Shown: positions 9,773-22,077 of the stretch, in pieces
Layout: every line of letters begins with the position of its first letter
Position numbering within the stretch: position 1 is the first letter of the stretch
Assembly (NCBI RefSeq): GCF_033115175.1
Contig: NC_084835.1
Coordinates: 95,477,948 to 95,541,947 of the forward strand
DNA length: 64,000 nucleotides
From: Lepus europaeus
Lineage: Eukaryota; Chordata; Mammalia; Lagomorpha; Leporidae
Direction of reading: 5' to 3'
The notes under the pieces: generated by a model
What the model saw: the letters and a program-made list of their open reading frames with translations, nothing else
Database searches by the model: none
What the model was told of the DNA's origin: nothing
Program-made: the position numbers and the translations under genes

Positions 9773-11974
9773 ATCAAGATATTTGGTCAGACCTTTTCCT
9801 TGGCTTCTGAATCTTTAGATGAGGGGAGTAGACTTACCTGATTCAAGTAGTCTGTCCTGCTGGCGGAAGGGACGAAACCATGCCAACCTATGTGAAGACC
9901 GGATGCAAAGAAATTGTTTGTGGTTAGTGTAGTCTCGCTGATAGCATCAGAGCTGGTAGCTGGGGAGGATCCTTGACTGCGTGTGAACCCAGCAGTTTCC
10001 CTAGGGCCCTGCATTCTGCCGCAAGGGGGCAGTCACTCTCCCCGTACAGCAGTGGGGTGGCATGTAGCTGTGCACTCAGCACTCTCCTCCCAAGAGCACC
10101 TGCCCTGGTCCGTAGCATCTCCCAGAGGGCAAGTGGGAAGCAATAAATCACAGCCAAATTTGCCACGCCCCGGGGCACACGCTAACTCACCTGTCGTTCC
10201 ATCCCCCATATAAACCGACTTCTTTCCATATGATCTCCCTCCCCTCTGGGTGATATTCCTGCAGAAATGTGTGCCTGAGATGGCAGAGATCAGCAGGCAT
10301 AACCCCAGAGGTTTGCCACAGTGACTGCAAGCATTCCCGGGCTCCAGGGAGAAGCTGTGTTCTCTCAGGTCCTTCCTTTGAGCCTTGGGCCTTGGGCATT
10401 TCTCCAAAGGCAACCCGCCACGGGTCAGTAAGCCTTATGCAAAAACGGGACCTCCTGGTCTCATAGGTTCAAGAGAGACTAAGTTAAAGACAGTTCAGCT
10501 GGTTTGCCCCCCCGGCAGGGCTTCTCACTAAGACACTATTGTGCATCACGACTCTTAAAACATCAAAAAGATAAAGCATGGCTTTCCACACTCACCAGAT
10601 CCCAGAGTCATTGACTCAAGGAGAATCTCACAAAACCAGTGTTTGATCTGAAAACCCTGCGGGAGACATTGGCTTACATTAACTCACTCCAGTCTGATGA
10701 ATGCATCTTCTGTTGCAATTACATTCAGTCATATTTGCAGGCTTTTTATCTTTCTAAGTATTTTTGTGCCTACCGGTGGTCAAATCGTTTTGCTTGAAAT
10801 TGATGCTTTCTGCACAGAGCTTCACCACCCCACACACGATGTCAAGCCATGACCTCCACATGCGGTTTACACCAGGAAGGAAATGTGTTCCGCAGGATCG
10901 GGTAGGTCCTGCGGGGCAGGTGCGTGGTGGCGACAGGAGGTTTGCTAAGTCGTCACCTTGTCCTAGGGTCATTCACACCTCACTCAGTCTGTTTGATTCC
11001 ATCAGACATAAACAGCTTCCAACCTGGCCCACTTTGGCATTGCTTTTTCTTCTTCACAAGGTACAGGTTGATACACAAATCATAAACTTGGAACAAAAAT
11101 TTTTTAAATTACAAAGTTATTATATCTTTTATAGAAAAATTTGAGAGCTAGAAAAATATGCATAATTCCAGCTCTGTGACACAAGTATTCTCCTTGGATC
11201 TACCCTTCCGAGGAAGATGGTTTGATTATTTGTTATTTGCTGCCTGTGAATTCTTCCCCAGTGATATTTTTTCTGCAAGAGGGAAAATATTTTACTGCCT
11301 GGCTCTTTGGCGAAGTCATACGTGTTCACTCTGAAAATCGTATTTCTTAGGCTTTACTATTGTTGGGAAGTGAATAGTCCCTTGTAAGTGCACTCTGAAA
11401 AATGATGGAAATCTCTTTTGCATGTGAGTGTGACACAGCGAAAAAAAGGTGTCCTGTGGCTATGTTCTATGGCCTGTTTTTAGTTCTTGGCTTACTTGGA
11501 CGACTTTGAAATGCTACGCGCAGTTGCGCGCTGAATCCCATTGCATGAGTGTGCCATACCTTAGTTAACTTTCCTTTTTCCAGGGGGTTTTTGCTGTGGT
11601 GCTAGCTGTGGACCACGCCCCTTCCCACTGCCAGGATTCGGCTCCTAGCGCGGCCCCCTGGATACTCTGGGCAGGGAGGTGGTTCATTCTTTGGTGTTTG
11701 GCTGCAGTAGTTGGTGTTACCAAAGATCCTTCCCACTCCGATAGATTCCCTCTGCCCCGTCCACTGTGTGGAGTCAGCATGTTAGCAGCTGTGGAGCTGG
11801 ACGGGAGGCTCAAAAGAAAGCCTGAGGGCTCCCGGCCGTGTCACTCCTCCAGGCCTGAGGTCGCCGGCCAGCCTGCCCTTCAGTGTCGCCCTACGTTTAC
11901 CTGTTGTACTATATCCAGGGGATTTCAGTTGTGAGAGCGTGAAATAGAGAGGAACGGGCTACTGTGTCTTTGCC
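9773..11974. other. Unique non-coding stretch
   Basis: I see no repeat or exon. The longest frames (126 codons at 10033-10413 minus and 10764-11144 plus) overlap each other's shadows, have no recognisable domain and no flanking splice pattern. Confidence 0.5.
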
Positions 11975-11991
11975 AGAAGTGAAACTGTCTT

Positions 11992-12333
11992 GGCCGGCGC
12001 CGCGGCTCACTAGGCTAATCCTCCGCCTTGCGGCGCCGGCACACCGGGTTCTAGTCCCGGTCGGGGCACCGATCCTGTCCCGGTTGCCCCTCTTCCAGGC
12101 CAGCTCTCTGCTGTGGCCCGGGAGTGTAGTGGAGGATGGCCCAAGTGCTTGGGCCCTGCACCCCATGGGAGACCAGAAGAAGCACCTGGCTCCTGCCATC
12201 GGATCAGCGCGGTGCGCCGGCAGCAGCGCGCCTACCGCGGCGGCCATTGGAGGGTGAACCAACGGCAAAAGGAAGACCTTTCTCTCTGTCTCTCTCTCAC
12301 TGTCCACTCTGCCTATCAAAAAAAAAAAAAAAA
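11992..12333 (+). mobile_element. CSINE, ctc-head, with 17-bp duplication
   Basis: GGCCGGCGCCGCGGCTCACTA head and an 18-A tail. The perfect 17-bp duplication AGAAGTGAAACTGTCTT lies at 11975-11991 and 12334-12350. High CpG content in the head suggests a young copy. Confidence 0.97.
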
Positions 12334-12350
12334 AGAAGTGAAACTGTCTT

Positions 12351-12399
12351 GTGTGTGTGTGTGTGTATAATATTTATTTATTTATTTGAAAGGCAGAGA

Positions 12400-12436
<37 letters not shown>

Positions 12437-12440
12437 GTAC
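12351..12440 (-). repeat. (GT)n and (GA)n low-complexity tract with CSINE tail remnant
   Basis: About eight GT units, then TTTATTTATTTATTTGAAAGG and a pure GA run. The body of this minus-strand SINE is missing, so only the tail survives. Confidence 0.75.
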
Positions 12441-12486
12441 AGCACCAGCCTCTTGTTTGTATTTTTTGGTTCCTTTTTTTCTTTCT

Positions 12487-12775
12487 TTTTAAAAAAGATT
12501 TATTTATTTATTTGAAAGAGTTACATACATAGAGAGAGGAAGACACAGAGAGAGGGCTCTTCCATCCGCTGGTTCACTCCCCAAATGACCACAACACCCA
12601 GGGCTGGACCAGGCTGAAGCCGTGAGCTTCGTCTGGGTCTCCCACGTGAGTACAGGGGCCCAAGCACTTGGGCTATCCTCTGCTGCTTTTCCTAGGCCAA
12701 TAGCAGGGAGCTGCATTGGAAGTGGAGCAGCTGGAACTCGAACCAGCACCTGCTATGCCACAACACCTACCTCTC
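12487..12775 (-). mobile_element. CSINE with head deletion
   Basis: Complete tail and body, but the segment between AACCAGCAC and the final GCCACAACACC is shortened, removing part of the tRNA-like head. Confidence 0.9.
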
Positions 12776-13237
12776 TTTTATTTCCTTATGCTTCTAAAAC
12801 ATAATCTATTTTGCGCCGTGTCAGTGGAGTCTATTTCTGGCGGCTGTGGTCTGGAATTTTAGGGGGTGAACTTACGGTTGTGAAGCACACTGTGTGTGTG
12901 TGTCTTGCGTGAGCTCCTCCGGAGAGACAGAAGCTTCACTGTGTCAGGATCTGGACCACATCGGGCTAAATTTTCAGCTTTGGATTTCTTGTCCCATGCC
13001 AATGAGAGTCAGCCCAAGGTTCTGAGTTATCAGAAACAACCGGCCCCAAGCCAAGCGGGAGGCAGATTTTTCTGGATGGCTTCCATTGCCACTGGACAGA
13101 TTTCCTAACTGGCTCTTACACAGCGGGCAAGTGGCACTCAACAATACAGGGCTTTCTGCTTTGCCGGATGGGCCTCGACTCCACCTCTCATCTCAGATGG
13201 GCCCAAGGCCTGCTGCACTATCCCACCCATAGCCTTT

Positions 13238-13560
13238 TTATTTTTTAAGATTCATCGATTTTTACTTGAAAGTCAGAGTTACGCAGAGAGAGACAGAAAG
13301 GTCTTCCATCCACTGGTTCACTCCCCAGTTGGCCACAACGTCTGGAACTGCACTGATCCGAAGCCAGGAACCAGGAGCTTCTTCCGGGTCTCCCACACGG
13401 GTGCAGGGGCCCAAGGACCTGGACCATCTTCTACTGCTTTCCCAGGTTACAGCAGAGAGCTGGATCAGAAGTGGAGCAGCCAGGACTTGAACCGGCGCCC
13501 ATATGGGATGCCGGCACTTCACGCCAGAGCATTAACCCGCTGCGCCTCTGCGCCAGCCCC
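13238..13560 (-). mobile_element. CSINE, gtagtggg-head subfamily
   Basis: Full-length; ends GCGCCTCTGCGCCAGCCCC. Imperfect flanks AGCCTTTTTA and AAGCCTTTAA. 12776-13237 to its left is unique and shows nothing. Confidence 0.93.
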
Positions 13561-13723
13561 AAGCCTTTAAAATCTGACCCTTTTTTTAACCAAGAGGCAG
13601 ACACCCCCACATCAGCCGTAGCTTCAACTTCAACTGCTTGGTCCTGACACTTTCTTTTCATTTTTAGCTCTGTTTCCTTGCAGACTTGTTTGGACACTGT
13701 TGTCATAGGTCGAGCTTTCTTTT

Positions 13724-14007
13724 CTTTTTAAATAAAATATTGAAAGAGTGACAGAGAGGGAGAGATGGGGGGAGCAAGATAGATCTTTGGCCTCTAGTTC
13801 ACTCCCCAGATGGCTGCAACAGCCTGGTCTGGGCCAGGCTGAAGCCAGGAGCCAGGAGCTCCATCTGAGCCTCTCATGTGGGCGCAGGGGTCCATGCACT
13901 GATCCATCTTTTGCTGCCTTCCCAGGCGCGTTAGCAGGGAGCTGGACCTGAGGCAGAGCAACTGGGACTCAAACGGCTTAACCTGGTGCACCACAACACG
14001 GGCCCCT
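13724..14007 (-). mobile_element. CSINE, divergent
   Basis: The CAGATGGCTGCAACAGCCTGG body is present but the head is short. Part of a cluster of five SINEs between 13.2 and 15.1 kb. Confidence 0.88.
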
Positions 14008-14019
14008 CAATCAAGCTTT

Positions 14020-14264
14020 TAAAGGGGTTTTCCAAGCAGCAGAAAATGGCCCGAGTGCTTGGGCCCCTGCACCCACGTGGGAGACCCAGAAGAACTTTTT
14101 GGCTCCTGGCTTCGGATCAGCCCAGCTCCACTGCTGAGGCCATTTGGGGAGTGAACCAGCAGAGGGAAGGCCTCTCTCTGTGTCTCTCCTCCTTCCACAC
14201 CCACCCTGTAACTGTGCCTTTCAAATAAATAAGTTAATTTGGGGAAAAAAAAAAAAAAACAAAA
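14020..14264 (+). mobile_element. CSINE, 5'-truncated
   Basis: Begins in the body at CAGCAGAAAATGGCCCGAG; the tRNA head is absent, so it cannot be transcribed by Pol III from its own promoter. Tail of 15 A. Opposite orientation to its left neighbour. Confidence 0.9.
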
Positions 14265-14332
14265 CGAAGCTTTCTAACAAGAGAGTTCTGGGTAGCCAGT
14301 TACTCTTTTTAATGGAAACAGTTTTTTCCTTT

Positions 14333-14637
14333 TATTTATTTTTTAAAAATTAATTTATTTCAAAGAGTTACAGAGAGGGAGAGGCAGAGAGGGGGAGAGA
14401 GAGAGAGGTTGAATCTATCATCCGCTGGTTAACTCCCCACATGGCCACAACAGCCAGGGCTGGGCCAAGCCGAAGCCAGGAGCCAGGAGCTTCTTCCAGG
14501 TCTCCCACATGGGTGCACCTTCTGCTGCTTTCCCAGGCCATTAGCAGGGAGCTGGATCAGAAATGGAGCAGCCAGGACTGGAACTGGTGTCCATATGGGA
14601 TAAGGTTTAACCCGCTGTGCCAGAGCACTGGCCCCTC
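14333..14637 (-). mobile_element. CSINE
   Basis: Complete; ends GCCAGAGCACTGGCCCC, with a GA-rich tract at 14378-14408. A small internal loss follows CATGGGTGCACC. Confidence 0.92.
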
Positions 14638-14756
14638 CTAGTATTTATTTTTTCTCAATTATTGGTGACCTACTTCATGGGAAAATGTTAGAGAAAATAC
14701 CCTCTCTGTAGTAATTAGAAGAAGTTTTCATTCTTCATTAAAAGAAATGATAGTTG

Positions 14757-15079
14757 GGGGACCGGCACTGTGGCCTTGTAGGTTAAGCCTCCACCTGCAG
14801 TGCCGGCATCCCATATGGGCACTGGTTCAAGTCCCGGCTGCTCCACTTCTAATCCAGCTCTCTGCTATGGCCTGGGAAAGCAGTGGAAGATGGTCCAAGT
14901 CCTTGGGCCCCTGCACCCCTGTGGGAGACCAGGAAAGAGCTCCTGGCTCCTGGCTTCAGACGAGCCTAGCTCCAGCCATTGCAGCCATTTGGGGAGTGAA
15001 CCAGCAGACAAAGAGAAATCTTTGTCTCTCCCCCTATCTGTAACTCTGTCTCTCAAATAAATAAATAAATCTTAAAAAT
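14757..15079 (+). mobile_element. CSINE
   Basis: GGGGACCGGCACTGTGGCC head and (AAAT)4 tail ending in AATCTTAAAAATGG. Confidence 0.93.
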
Positions 15080-15342
15080 GGTTATGCTAATAATCCTTTC
15101 CCAAATTAAAAAAAAATGATACGCTTACCACAGGCATCAGTAGGACACAAAGTGCACTGACTGCCCAGACTCTCCTGCTGCTTCCTGCTCTCGTGCCTGT
15201 GAGCCCACGCCTCCGAGTGGGAGGCGCATGCCCTGCGGCTGCATTTTCCAAGTCGTCTTCAGAGGCACTGCCAGCCAGCTGGGTTGGGTGACATCGCTGC
15301 AACTCCTTGTTTCCGTGGTTTCCGTCACAGGGGAAAAAAGTT

Positions 15343-15629
15343 TTCTTTTTTTAAAAAGATTTCTTAAAATGAATTATTTTATTTGAAAATCAGACTTACA
15401 GAGAGGCAGAGGCAGAGAGAGAGAGAGAGATCCTCCATTCACTGGTTCACTTCCCAAATGGCTAGGCCAGGAGTCAGTTTTATTGGGGCCATCTTCCACC
15501 GCTTTCCCAGACGCGTTAGCAGGGAGCTGGGATTGGAAGTGGAGCAGCTGGGACTCGAACCCGTGTCCCTCTGGGATGCTGGCACTGTAGCCAGGCAGAT
15601 TTTCCAGCTACGCCACAGCACCAGCCCCC
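15343..15629 (-). mobile_element. CSINE with internal deletion
   Basis: After AAATGGCTAGGCCAGGAGTC the central body jumps to TTGGGGCCATCTTCC; the GGTCTCCCACATGGG block is missing. Confidence 0.9.
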
Positions 15630-15721
15630 AGAATACAGCGTTTTATTCCCATTGCGCAAGTTGATGTGGAATTAGTGATGTTGATTAGTTAAGTAGAATT
15701 AATAATGATTATAAAATGCTG

Positions 15722-15935
15722 ATTTTCCACAACAGCCAGGCCTGGGCTAGGCTGAAGCAGGGAGCCAAGAACTCCATCCAGGTCTCCCACAGGGTGGCAG
15801 GGACCTAGGTACTCAGGCCACCTGCTGCCTCCAGGGTGTGCAGCAGCAGGAAGCTAGAGCTGGGAGCCGAGTCAGAGCTTGACCCCGGGCGCTTCAGTAT
15901 GGGTTGTGGGAGTCCCGAGCAGCGGCTTAGCCAGA
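15722..15935 (-). mobile_element. Older C-type SINE fragment
   Basis: Recognisable by CAACAGCCAGGCCTGGGC and AGGTCTCCCACAGGG, but diverged and lacking a clean tail. Confidence 0.7.
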
Positions 15936-16189
15936 GTCAAACCCTGCCAGTAACTGCTGGCTTAAGAAAAGGCCATTTTACATGGAGCCAGGAGTTCCCC
16001 GCCTGAAGTGCCTTCCTCCATCCGAGCAGCATTGCTTGAGCACCTGTTTTGTTCTATGGAAAGGGAGAATGTAAGACTTACGATCTGTGATTCTTGGCCT
16101 CTGGAACTGGCAATCTGACAGACAGAGGCTGAGAAATAAACACAGATAGCTATGAGGAGATGGCCAGTGCCTGGTGGGTGGGATGGACA

Positions 16190-16395
16190 GTAAACAGGGC
16201 AGGGGCAGGCATTTGGCTCTGCTGTTGAGATGCGCACATCTCACATTCCAGTGCCTGCTTCTGAGTGGCCGCTCCAGTTCTGATCCAGCTTCCTGCTAAT
16301 GAGCAGCCTGGGAGGCAGCAGGCGATGGCCCACGTATTTGGGTCCCTGCCATTTCCTGGACTGGATTCCAGCCTCCTGGCTTCAGCCTGGCCTGA
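16190..16395 (+). mobile_element. Older C-type SINE fragment
   Basis: GGGGCAGGCATTTGGCTCTGC head, GCTTCCTGCTAATG and GGGAGGCAGCAGGCGATGG body; the 3' part is lost. Confidence 0.7.
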
Positions 16396-18540
16396 CCCTA
16401 GCTGTTCGGTGATAAGAGGACAGAATGACATCATGGAAAGTGCATGGTATAAAAAACTAGGCGGGCTCTAAAATTTTCTTGAACCAATAAACCTCTCTAA
16501 ATTTACAATTTCCACGAGCGTTTGGAAGGAGCCTCCTAGAGAGGAGACGATTTCTGACGACAGATATGAAAAGAGACAAAGACAAGGCCTTTATGCGGTA
16601 CTCGCTGTGGGCCTGTGGAAGTGGCTTGATTTTGACAGGCGTAGACGTTCCCTACAAAGAAATGGCCCGAGTGGAAACTCAGAATGAGGATGGTAACAGC
16701 AGATTCGGGGAATGGCAAGAGACTGATTTGTCCCAAGTGGGACTGTTGTAGGTAGGGGTCCGCTGAGGCGGGCTCACTGCGGAAGACAAAGGAACCTTCC
16801 ATGTGTTAGCCATAGGCGCCCCTTTGTCTGCCCCCAAGTGGCCGTGCCCACTTACTCCACACTGCTGATGGATGGACTGCAATGACTTTGCTAGCAAAAC
16901 TGAAGTGTGCTTTCTTCTCACTACCCCGATAGTCAGCATGATTTAGTGTAACTGTTGAAGGAATAAAGTTGGGTTACATTTGTTTTCCAAAATACTGTAA
17001 AATCTGGAGCGGTCTCTGTCCCAGGGACCACAGGGTCCAAAGAGAAAGAGTGGCCAGGGCCTTGGGAAGGTTAGCTGAAGGCTGACGCACGCAGGTGCAG
17101 GGCCTTGGAGCCCCTGTAAGCTGTGCTGGTGGCCAACAAGCGCTGCGCCCTTCATCCAGCAGTGGGCGCCAGTGCAGTGGGCCGAGCTCTGAGGTCCGGG
17201 AGCTTTCTCTGTGTTTCACATCTTGTCTCGCACGCGCGGGGTGTTCTGGCCTCTGGAGTGATGGAAGACACCAAATAACCAGAGGAAAGGCAACCTGAGA
17301 ACAGAAAAACTGGGTTTAAGATCAAAGTGCGGGAGCTAGGGGCATCTTCTCTGGGTGCCACAGGTTAATTTTTTATATACATATATTGATATCAAGAGTG
17401 ATTCTTGGGCACATTCCATTTGTCCCCTGTTTCCTCCCTTGTATGTCTCTATTATTATTGATGTCATTAAAAGGGCATCCATCAGGTCCGGCTGTCAGAG
17501 CTGCACTTACTCTGTGCCCACAAGCAGTTTGCAGGTGAATCTCTTGCTGTAGGGCATTAGCTGATCAATAGCGAAGTGTGCAGCGAGGGCTGGGCTCCCG
17601 GCTCCACTTCCTGGGCCGCTCGGGCTGCTTCTCAGAAGCAAGTCACTCTGCATGCGATGGTGACGACCAGAAGGGACCCCTACAGAGGAACCCTGCCTTC
17701 CCAGGAGGGGGGGCGGGGCCAAGGAACCGCCTGGGGAAGACAGCGCGAAGCTGCTCTAGCCCTGCTGTTCCTGTGAGTCCTGTTCCCTCCTGTCCTGGGC
17801 TCCAGGCTTGGGATCCGGTCTCGCCTTGTCTTTGACGTTTACAGGCTCAGCATTCCTGCACCCAGCCTCAGGCCCCAGCTTCCCCGTCCCTGCCTTTCGT
17901 TACTTAAGCAGGGAGCTTGCCTCACTCACTCCTGTGCACTGAGGGTTAACAGCCACGATACCCATAGCAGCAGTTGGCGAACAGCGAGGAACTGCATTCC
18001 CGAAAGGTGAGGGTCATGGTTTCACGTGTTTACTCAAAGAGCTCCCTCTCCCCTCTCCTTTTCTTCTCCCCTCCGTCTCTAATTCTCCTCCCGCTATCTC
18101 TGAAGATTGCCTAGTCAGTGCTCAATGCATGCCGACACACCATGCTGACTCCGACTTCCTGCAGCTGTGTGTTCTAGAACCTTCTTACCAGCTCCCTGCC
18201 GAGCTGCTTGTCCCCTGTGCTGGGCCTGAGGAGGAGACCCTGGGATCTCATCTGTCTGTCCTGGGGATTTCCTTCTCCCTCGCTGGCAGACCCTGTGTCC
18301 TGGGTCTCACAGAGCCTTTTGTTTGCTGTGCTCGCTCCTGTTGGACAAAGTTCTCCTCTGGGAATCATGTTTCCTCAAAACTGTGAAGACACTGCTCTGT
18401 TTGAAGATCTGACATCTCGTTGAGGGTCCTTAGCCTTGCTGTGTTGTGTATCACCTGCTTTCTTCCTTTCTGGAAGGTTTACGACCCTTCCTTCCTTCTC
18501 AGAGTTCTGGAATTTCACCGTGACATGGCGTGCGAGTCCA
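16396..18540. other. Unique non-coding stretch
   Basis: No repeat or exon recognised. Frames of 60-94 codons overlap on both strands without domains. Confidence 0.5.
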
Positions 18541-18686
18541 CTCCGCAGCCCCTGGGCTGACGTGAGCGTGGTGCCTGCAGCACGACTCCAGAGCCTCCCA
18601 TTTGCGTTCAGATCCTGCGCCACCACTCACTGCCTTCGGATCTCAGGAATTAATTGAACCCCTCTGTGCCTCAGTTTCCTGATTTT

Positions 18687-19020
18687 TTTTTAGAAGATTT
18701 ATTTATTTATTTGAAAGTCAGAGTTGCACAGAGAGAGGAGAGGCAGAGAGAGAGAGAGAGGTCTTCCATTCGATGGTTCACTCCCCAACTGGCCGCAATG
18801 GCCGGAGCTACGCCAATCTGAAGCCAGGAGCCAGGAGCTTCCTCCAGGTCTCCCACACGGGCGCAGGGGCCCAAGGATTCGGGCCATCTTCTACTGCTTT
18901 CCCAGGCCATAGCAGAGAGCTGGATTGGAAGTGGAGTAGCCGGGTCTTGAACCAGTGCCTATATGGGATGCCAGTGCTTCAGGCCAGGGTGTTAACCTGC
19001 TACACCACAGCGCCAGCCCC
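18687..19020 (-). mobile_element. CSINE inserted in MIR (1 of 3)
   Basis: Perfect 15-bp duplication CAGTTTCCTGATTTT at 18672-18686 and 19021-19035. Complete head and (TTTA)n tail. Confidence 0.97.
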
Positions 19021-19050
19021 CAGTTTCCTGATTTTCAAAAGTTAATAATA

Positions 19051-19367
19051 GGGGCCGACGCTGTGGCTTTCATGGTTAATCCTCCGCCTGCGGCGCTGGC
19101 ATCCCATATGGGCGCTGGGTTCTAGTCCCGGCTGCTCCTCTTCCAGTCCAGCTCTTTGCTGTGGCCCGGGAAGGCAGTGGAGGATGGCCCAAGTGCCTGG
19201 GCCCCTGCACCTGCGTGGGAGACCAGGAAGAAGCACCTGGCTCCTGGGTTTGGATCGGCATAGTTCTGGCCATAATGGCTATTTGGGGGATGAACCAACA
19301 GAAGGAAGACCTTTCTCTTTGTCTCTCTCTCTCTCACTAACTCTATCTGTCAAATTAAAAAAAAAAA
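19051..19367 (+). mobile_element. CSINE inserted in MIR (2 of 3)
   Basis: Duplication AAAAGTTAATAATA (19037-19050, repeated ending at 19377). Opposite orientation to the previous SINE, with only 30 bp between them. Confidence 0.96.
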
Positions 19368-19426
19368 GTTAATAATAGTAGCTGTCTCATAGGATTGTTC
19401 TGAGAGTTAAATGAAATGTTTGAAAT

Positions 19427-19754
19427 GGGGGCTGGTGCTCTGGCATAGTGGGTTCAACTGTCGCCTGCGGCACCAGCATCCCATATGGGTGCTGGTTTGA
19501 GTCCTGGCTGCTCCACCTCTGATCCAGCTCCCTGCTGATGCTCCTGGGAAAGCAGCAAAACACAGCCCAAATGCTCGGGCCCCTGCACCCACCTGGGAGA
19601 CCCTGAGGAAGCTCCTGGCTTTGGATCAGCCCAGCTCCAGACGTTGTGGCCATTTGGGGAGGGAACCAGTGGATGGAAGCTCTCTTTCTGTCTCTCCTTC
19701 CCTCTTTGTAACTCTGCCTTTCAAATAAACAAATAACTCTTAAAAAAAAAAAAA
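19427..19754 (+). mobile_element. CSINE inserted in MIR (3 of 3)
   Basis: GGGGCTGGTGCTCTGGCATAG head and 13-A tail. Flank duplication is short (GAAATG / AAAATG). Confidence 0.92.
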
Positions 19755-19984
19755 TGCCTGATAGAGTTCCTGCCTGCCACTTAGTAAGTGATACTTAAGA
19801 AGTAGTTTTTATTAATATTTCAAATGCGGAAAATTGTTTCCTGTAATTCTGGAAAGCTCCCTTGAATTATTTCATTGATTTCATTCTGTTTCCCTGTTCT
19901 TTTCTTTTGGAGCTCCTATTGTTTGTTGGTTGGTTCTCCTGGCATCATGTTATCAGTTTTAAAAAACTTTTTTTCTCCTTTCCT

Positions 19985-21085
19985 TATTTTTTAGTAATCT
20001 TTTATTTAAGGAATACAAACTTCATACATTTCATAAGTACAACTTTAGGAATATAGTGATTCTTCCCACCGTACCCACCCGCCCACCCATACTCCCACAC
20101 CTTCTCCTCCCTCTCCCATTCCCAGTCCCATTCTCCACTAAGATCCATTTTTAATTAACTTTATGCACAGAAAACCAACTCCATACTAAGTAAAGAGTTA
20201 AACAATTTGTACACACACACACACACACACAAAACTGTTCCTCAACAGTCAAGACAAAGGCTGTTCAAAATCATTGCATCTCCAAGTTAATTTCACTTTT
20301 CTTTCTAGAAACGTAACTATAAAGAAGCACCCAAGAATGATACATCTTTTGCAAGCACTTAGACATAACTATAACTTGTGAGACATAAGAATATCTTCCA
20401 CTTAATACATTAAAAGAAAGTCCTTGAGAATGAGTTTTATCATTAATTAAGGAAGCAACCTAAGAAAACAAGCAATGAAGTTGGACACTTAGCCATAACT
20501 AAAACTTATGAGACAAGAATATGATCCACATCATACACTAACATGAAATCAATCTTTTTTTTTTGACAGGCAGAGTGGACAGTGAGAGAGTGAGAGACAG
20601 AGAGAAAGGTCTTCCTTTGTCGTTGGTTCACCCTCCAATGGCTGCTGCGGCCGGCTCATTGCGCTGATCCGAAGCCAGGAGCCAGGTGCTTCTCCTGGTT
20701 TCCCATGGGGTGCAGGGCCCAAGCACTTGGGCCATCCTCCACTGCACTCCCTGGCCACAGCAGAGAGCTGGCCTGGAAGAGGGGCAACCGGGACAGAATT
20801 CAGCGCCCCGACCAGGACTAGACAAAATCAATCTTTGAGAACAAGTTTTACTGTTAACTCTCAGAATAAAACTCATTGAGTACAGAGGTCCTGCATGAGG
20901 AGTTAGTGCACAGTGACTCCTGTTGTTGATTTAACAATTGACACTCTTATGTATGATGTCAGTGATCACCCAAGGCTCTTGACATGAGCTGCCAAGGCTA
21001 TGGAAGCCTCTTGAGTCCACAAACTCCATCAGTATTTAGACAGGGCCACAAGCAAAGTACAAGTTCTCTCCTCCCTTCACATAAA
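19985..21085 (-). mobile_element. L1 3' end, 5'-truncated, interrupted by a CSINE
   Basis: Rabbit L1 3' UTR on the minus strand: TAATCTTTTATTTAAGGAATA to CATCAGTATTTAGACAGGGC. It includes an (AC)n run at 20212-20230 and internal duplication of the AAAACTTATGAGACA motif. It is split at 20558-20824. Confidence 0.85.
20558..20824 (-). mobile_element. CSINE, 5'-truncated, inside L1 3' UTR
   Basis: Duplication AAATCAATCTTT at 20546-20557 and 20825-20836. The first part of the tRNA head is missing: the sense copy starts TCTAGTCCTGGTCGGGGCG, keeping only the B-box side. Confidence 0.95.
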
Positions 21086-21089
21086 AGAT

Positions 21090-21750
21090 GTACTGTTTCT
21101 TATCCTGTTCTCTGGGAGATTTCCTGATTTATCTTCTGAACTTTCCTTGTGTTTTAATTTCTTTGTTCATTTTTTTCTCAAGTCTTTGTAGTCTGTTTTT
21201 CTGTGACTGCTCTTTTTAAATGGCATCTTGTTCTTGTTGCGTGGATGTAGAATTTTCTCGTATGTCTCTGGGAATACTCATCTTCAAGTCTCATTTCACT
21301 GCAGAATCCTGTTCCCATCAAGATTTTCGCTTCCATTTGCTTGTTTCGGGCTCTGTAATCATCTTTCCACGGATGTAGGTTTCCTCGGCTGCCTGCTCAG
21401 GTTTACGAGAGGCATACTCCAGACCTCGCGGGAGGCTCTGTGTGCATGGGGACAGCTTGTCGACGGTGGGCTCCACGCGTGCGGACCCCTGTGTTGGGCA
21501 ACTCCCAGCAGCAATGTCTTCAGGGCTGTCTTTGGTGGGTCAGGTCTTCGCCTGGAGACAAGAGCATGCTGCCGGTTTTCTAGGTGCAGAGAACGGTGTG
21601 TCGCCATTCGGTGAAGTAGACCTTGCACGTCATCACGCCATTTGCAGTGCGCCTGCTGTTTCCAGATCAGAGCCCCTTGGTTTTGCCCTGTGCCAGGGCG
21701 TGGGAGAGGTGGTGCCCTGACCACTAGAGGTGGGGAATTGTGTTGTTTCT
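21090..21750. other. Old unclassified repeat-like stretch and unique DNA
   Basis: 19800-19980 and 21095-21290 look like one older T-rich element (GAGATTTCCTGATTTATC, TGGCATCTTGTTCTTGTTGCG) broken by the L1. I cannot name it. 21300-21750 is unique; its 128- and 121-codon frames lie antisense to each other with no domain. Confidence 0.4.
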
Positions 21751-21751
21751 T

Positions 21752-22077
21752 TTTGTTAAGATTTTTATTTGAAAGGCAGAGTTACAGAGCAAGGAGGAGA
21801 GACACACACGGAAGTCTTCCACCCACTGGTTCACTCCCCAAATGCCTGCAACAACCAGGGCTGGGCCAGGACAAAGCCAGGAGCCAGAAGCTTCTTCCAG
21901 GTCTCTTGCATGGGTGCAGGGCCCAAGGACGTGGCCCATCTTCCACTGCTTTCTCAGGCACATTAGCACAGAGCTGGATTGGAAGTGGAGTGGCCGGGTC
22001 CTGGACCAGTCAGTGCCCATATGGGATGCTGACATCACAGGCAGAAGCATAACCTGCTGTGCCACAATGCTAGCCCC
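21752..22077 (-). mobile_element. CSINE
   Basis: Complete; GCACATTAGCACAGAGCTGG body and head GGGGCTAGCATTGTGGCAC on the minus strand. Confidence 0.93.

Larger units (their letters stand above)
18545..19800 (+). repeat. One MIR element split by three CSINEs
   Basis: MIR pieces read in order across three insertions: about 18545-18686 (CACCACTCACTGCC...CCTCTGTGCCTCAGTTTCCTG), 19021-19050, 19368-19426 (CTCATAGGATTGTTCTGAGAG) and 19755-19800 (CACTTAGTAAGTGATACTTA). Removing the SINEs leaves a MIR in normal order. Confidence 0.8.

Noticed and set aside
11596-11934. 112-codon plus frame
   Set aside because: Shadowed by an opposite frame, no domain, and no link to KATNAL2.
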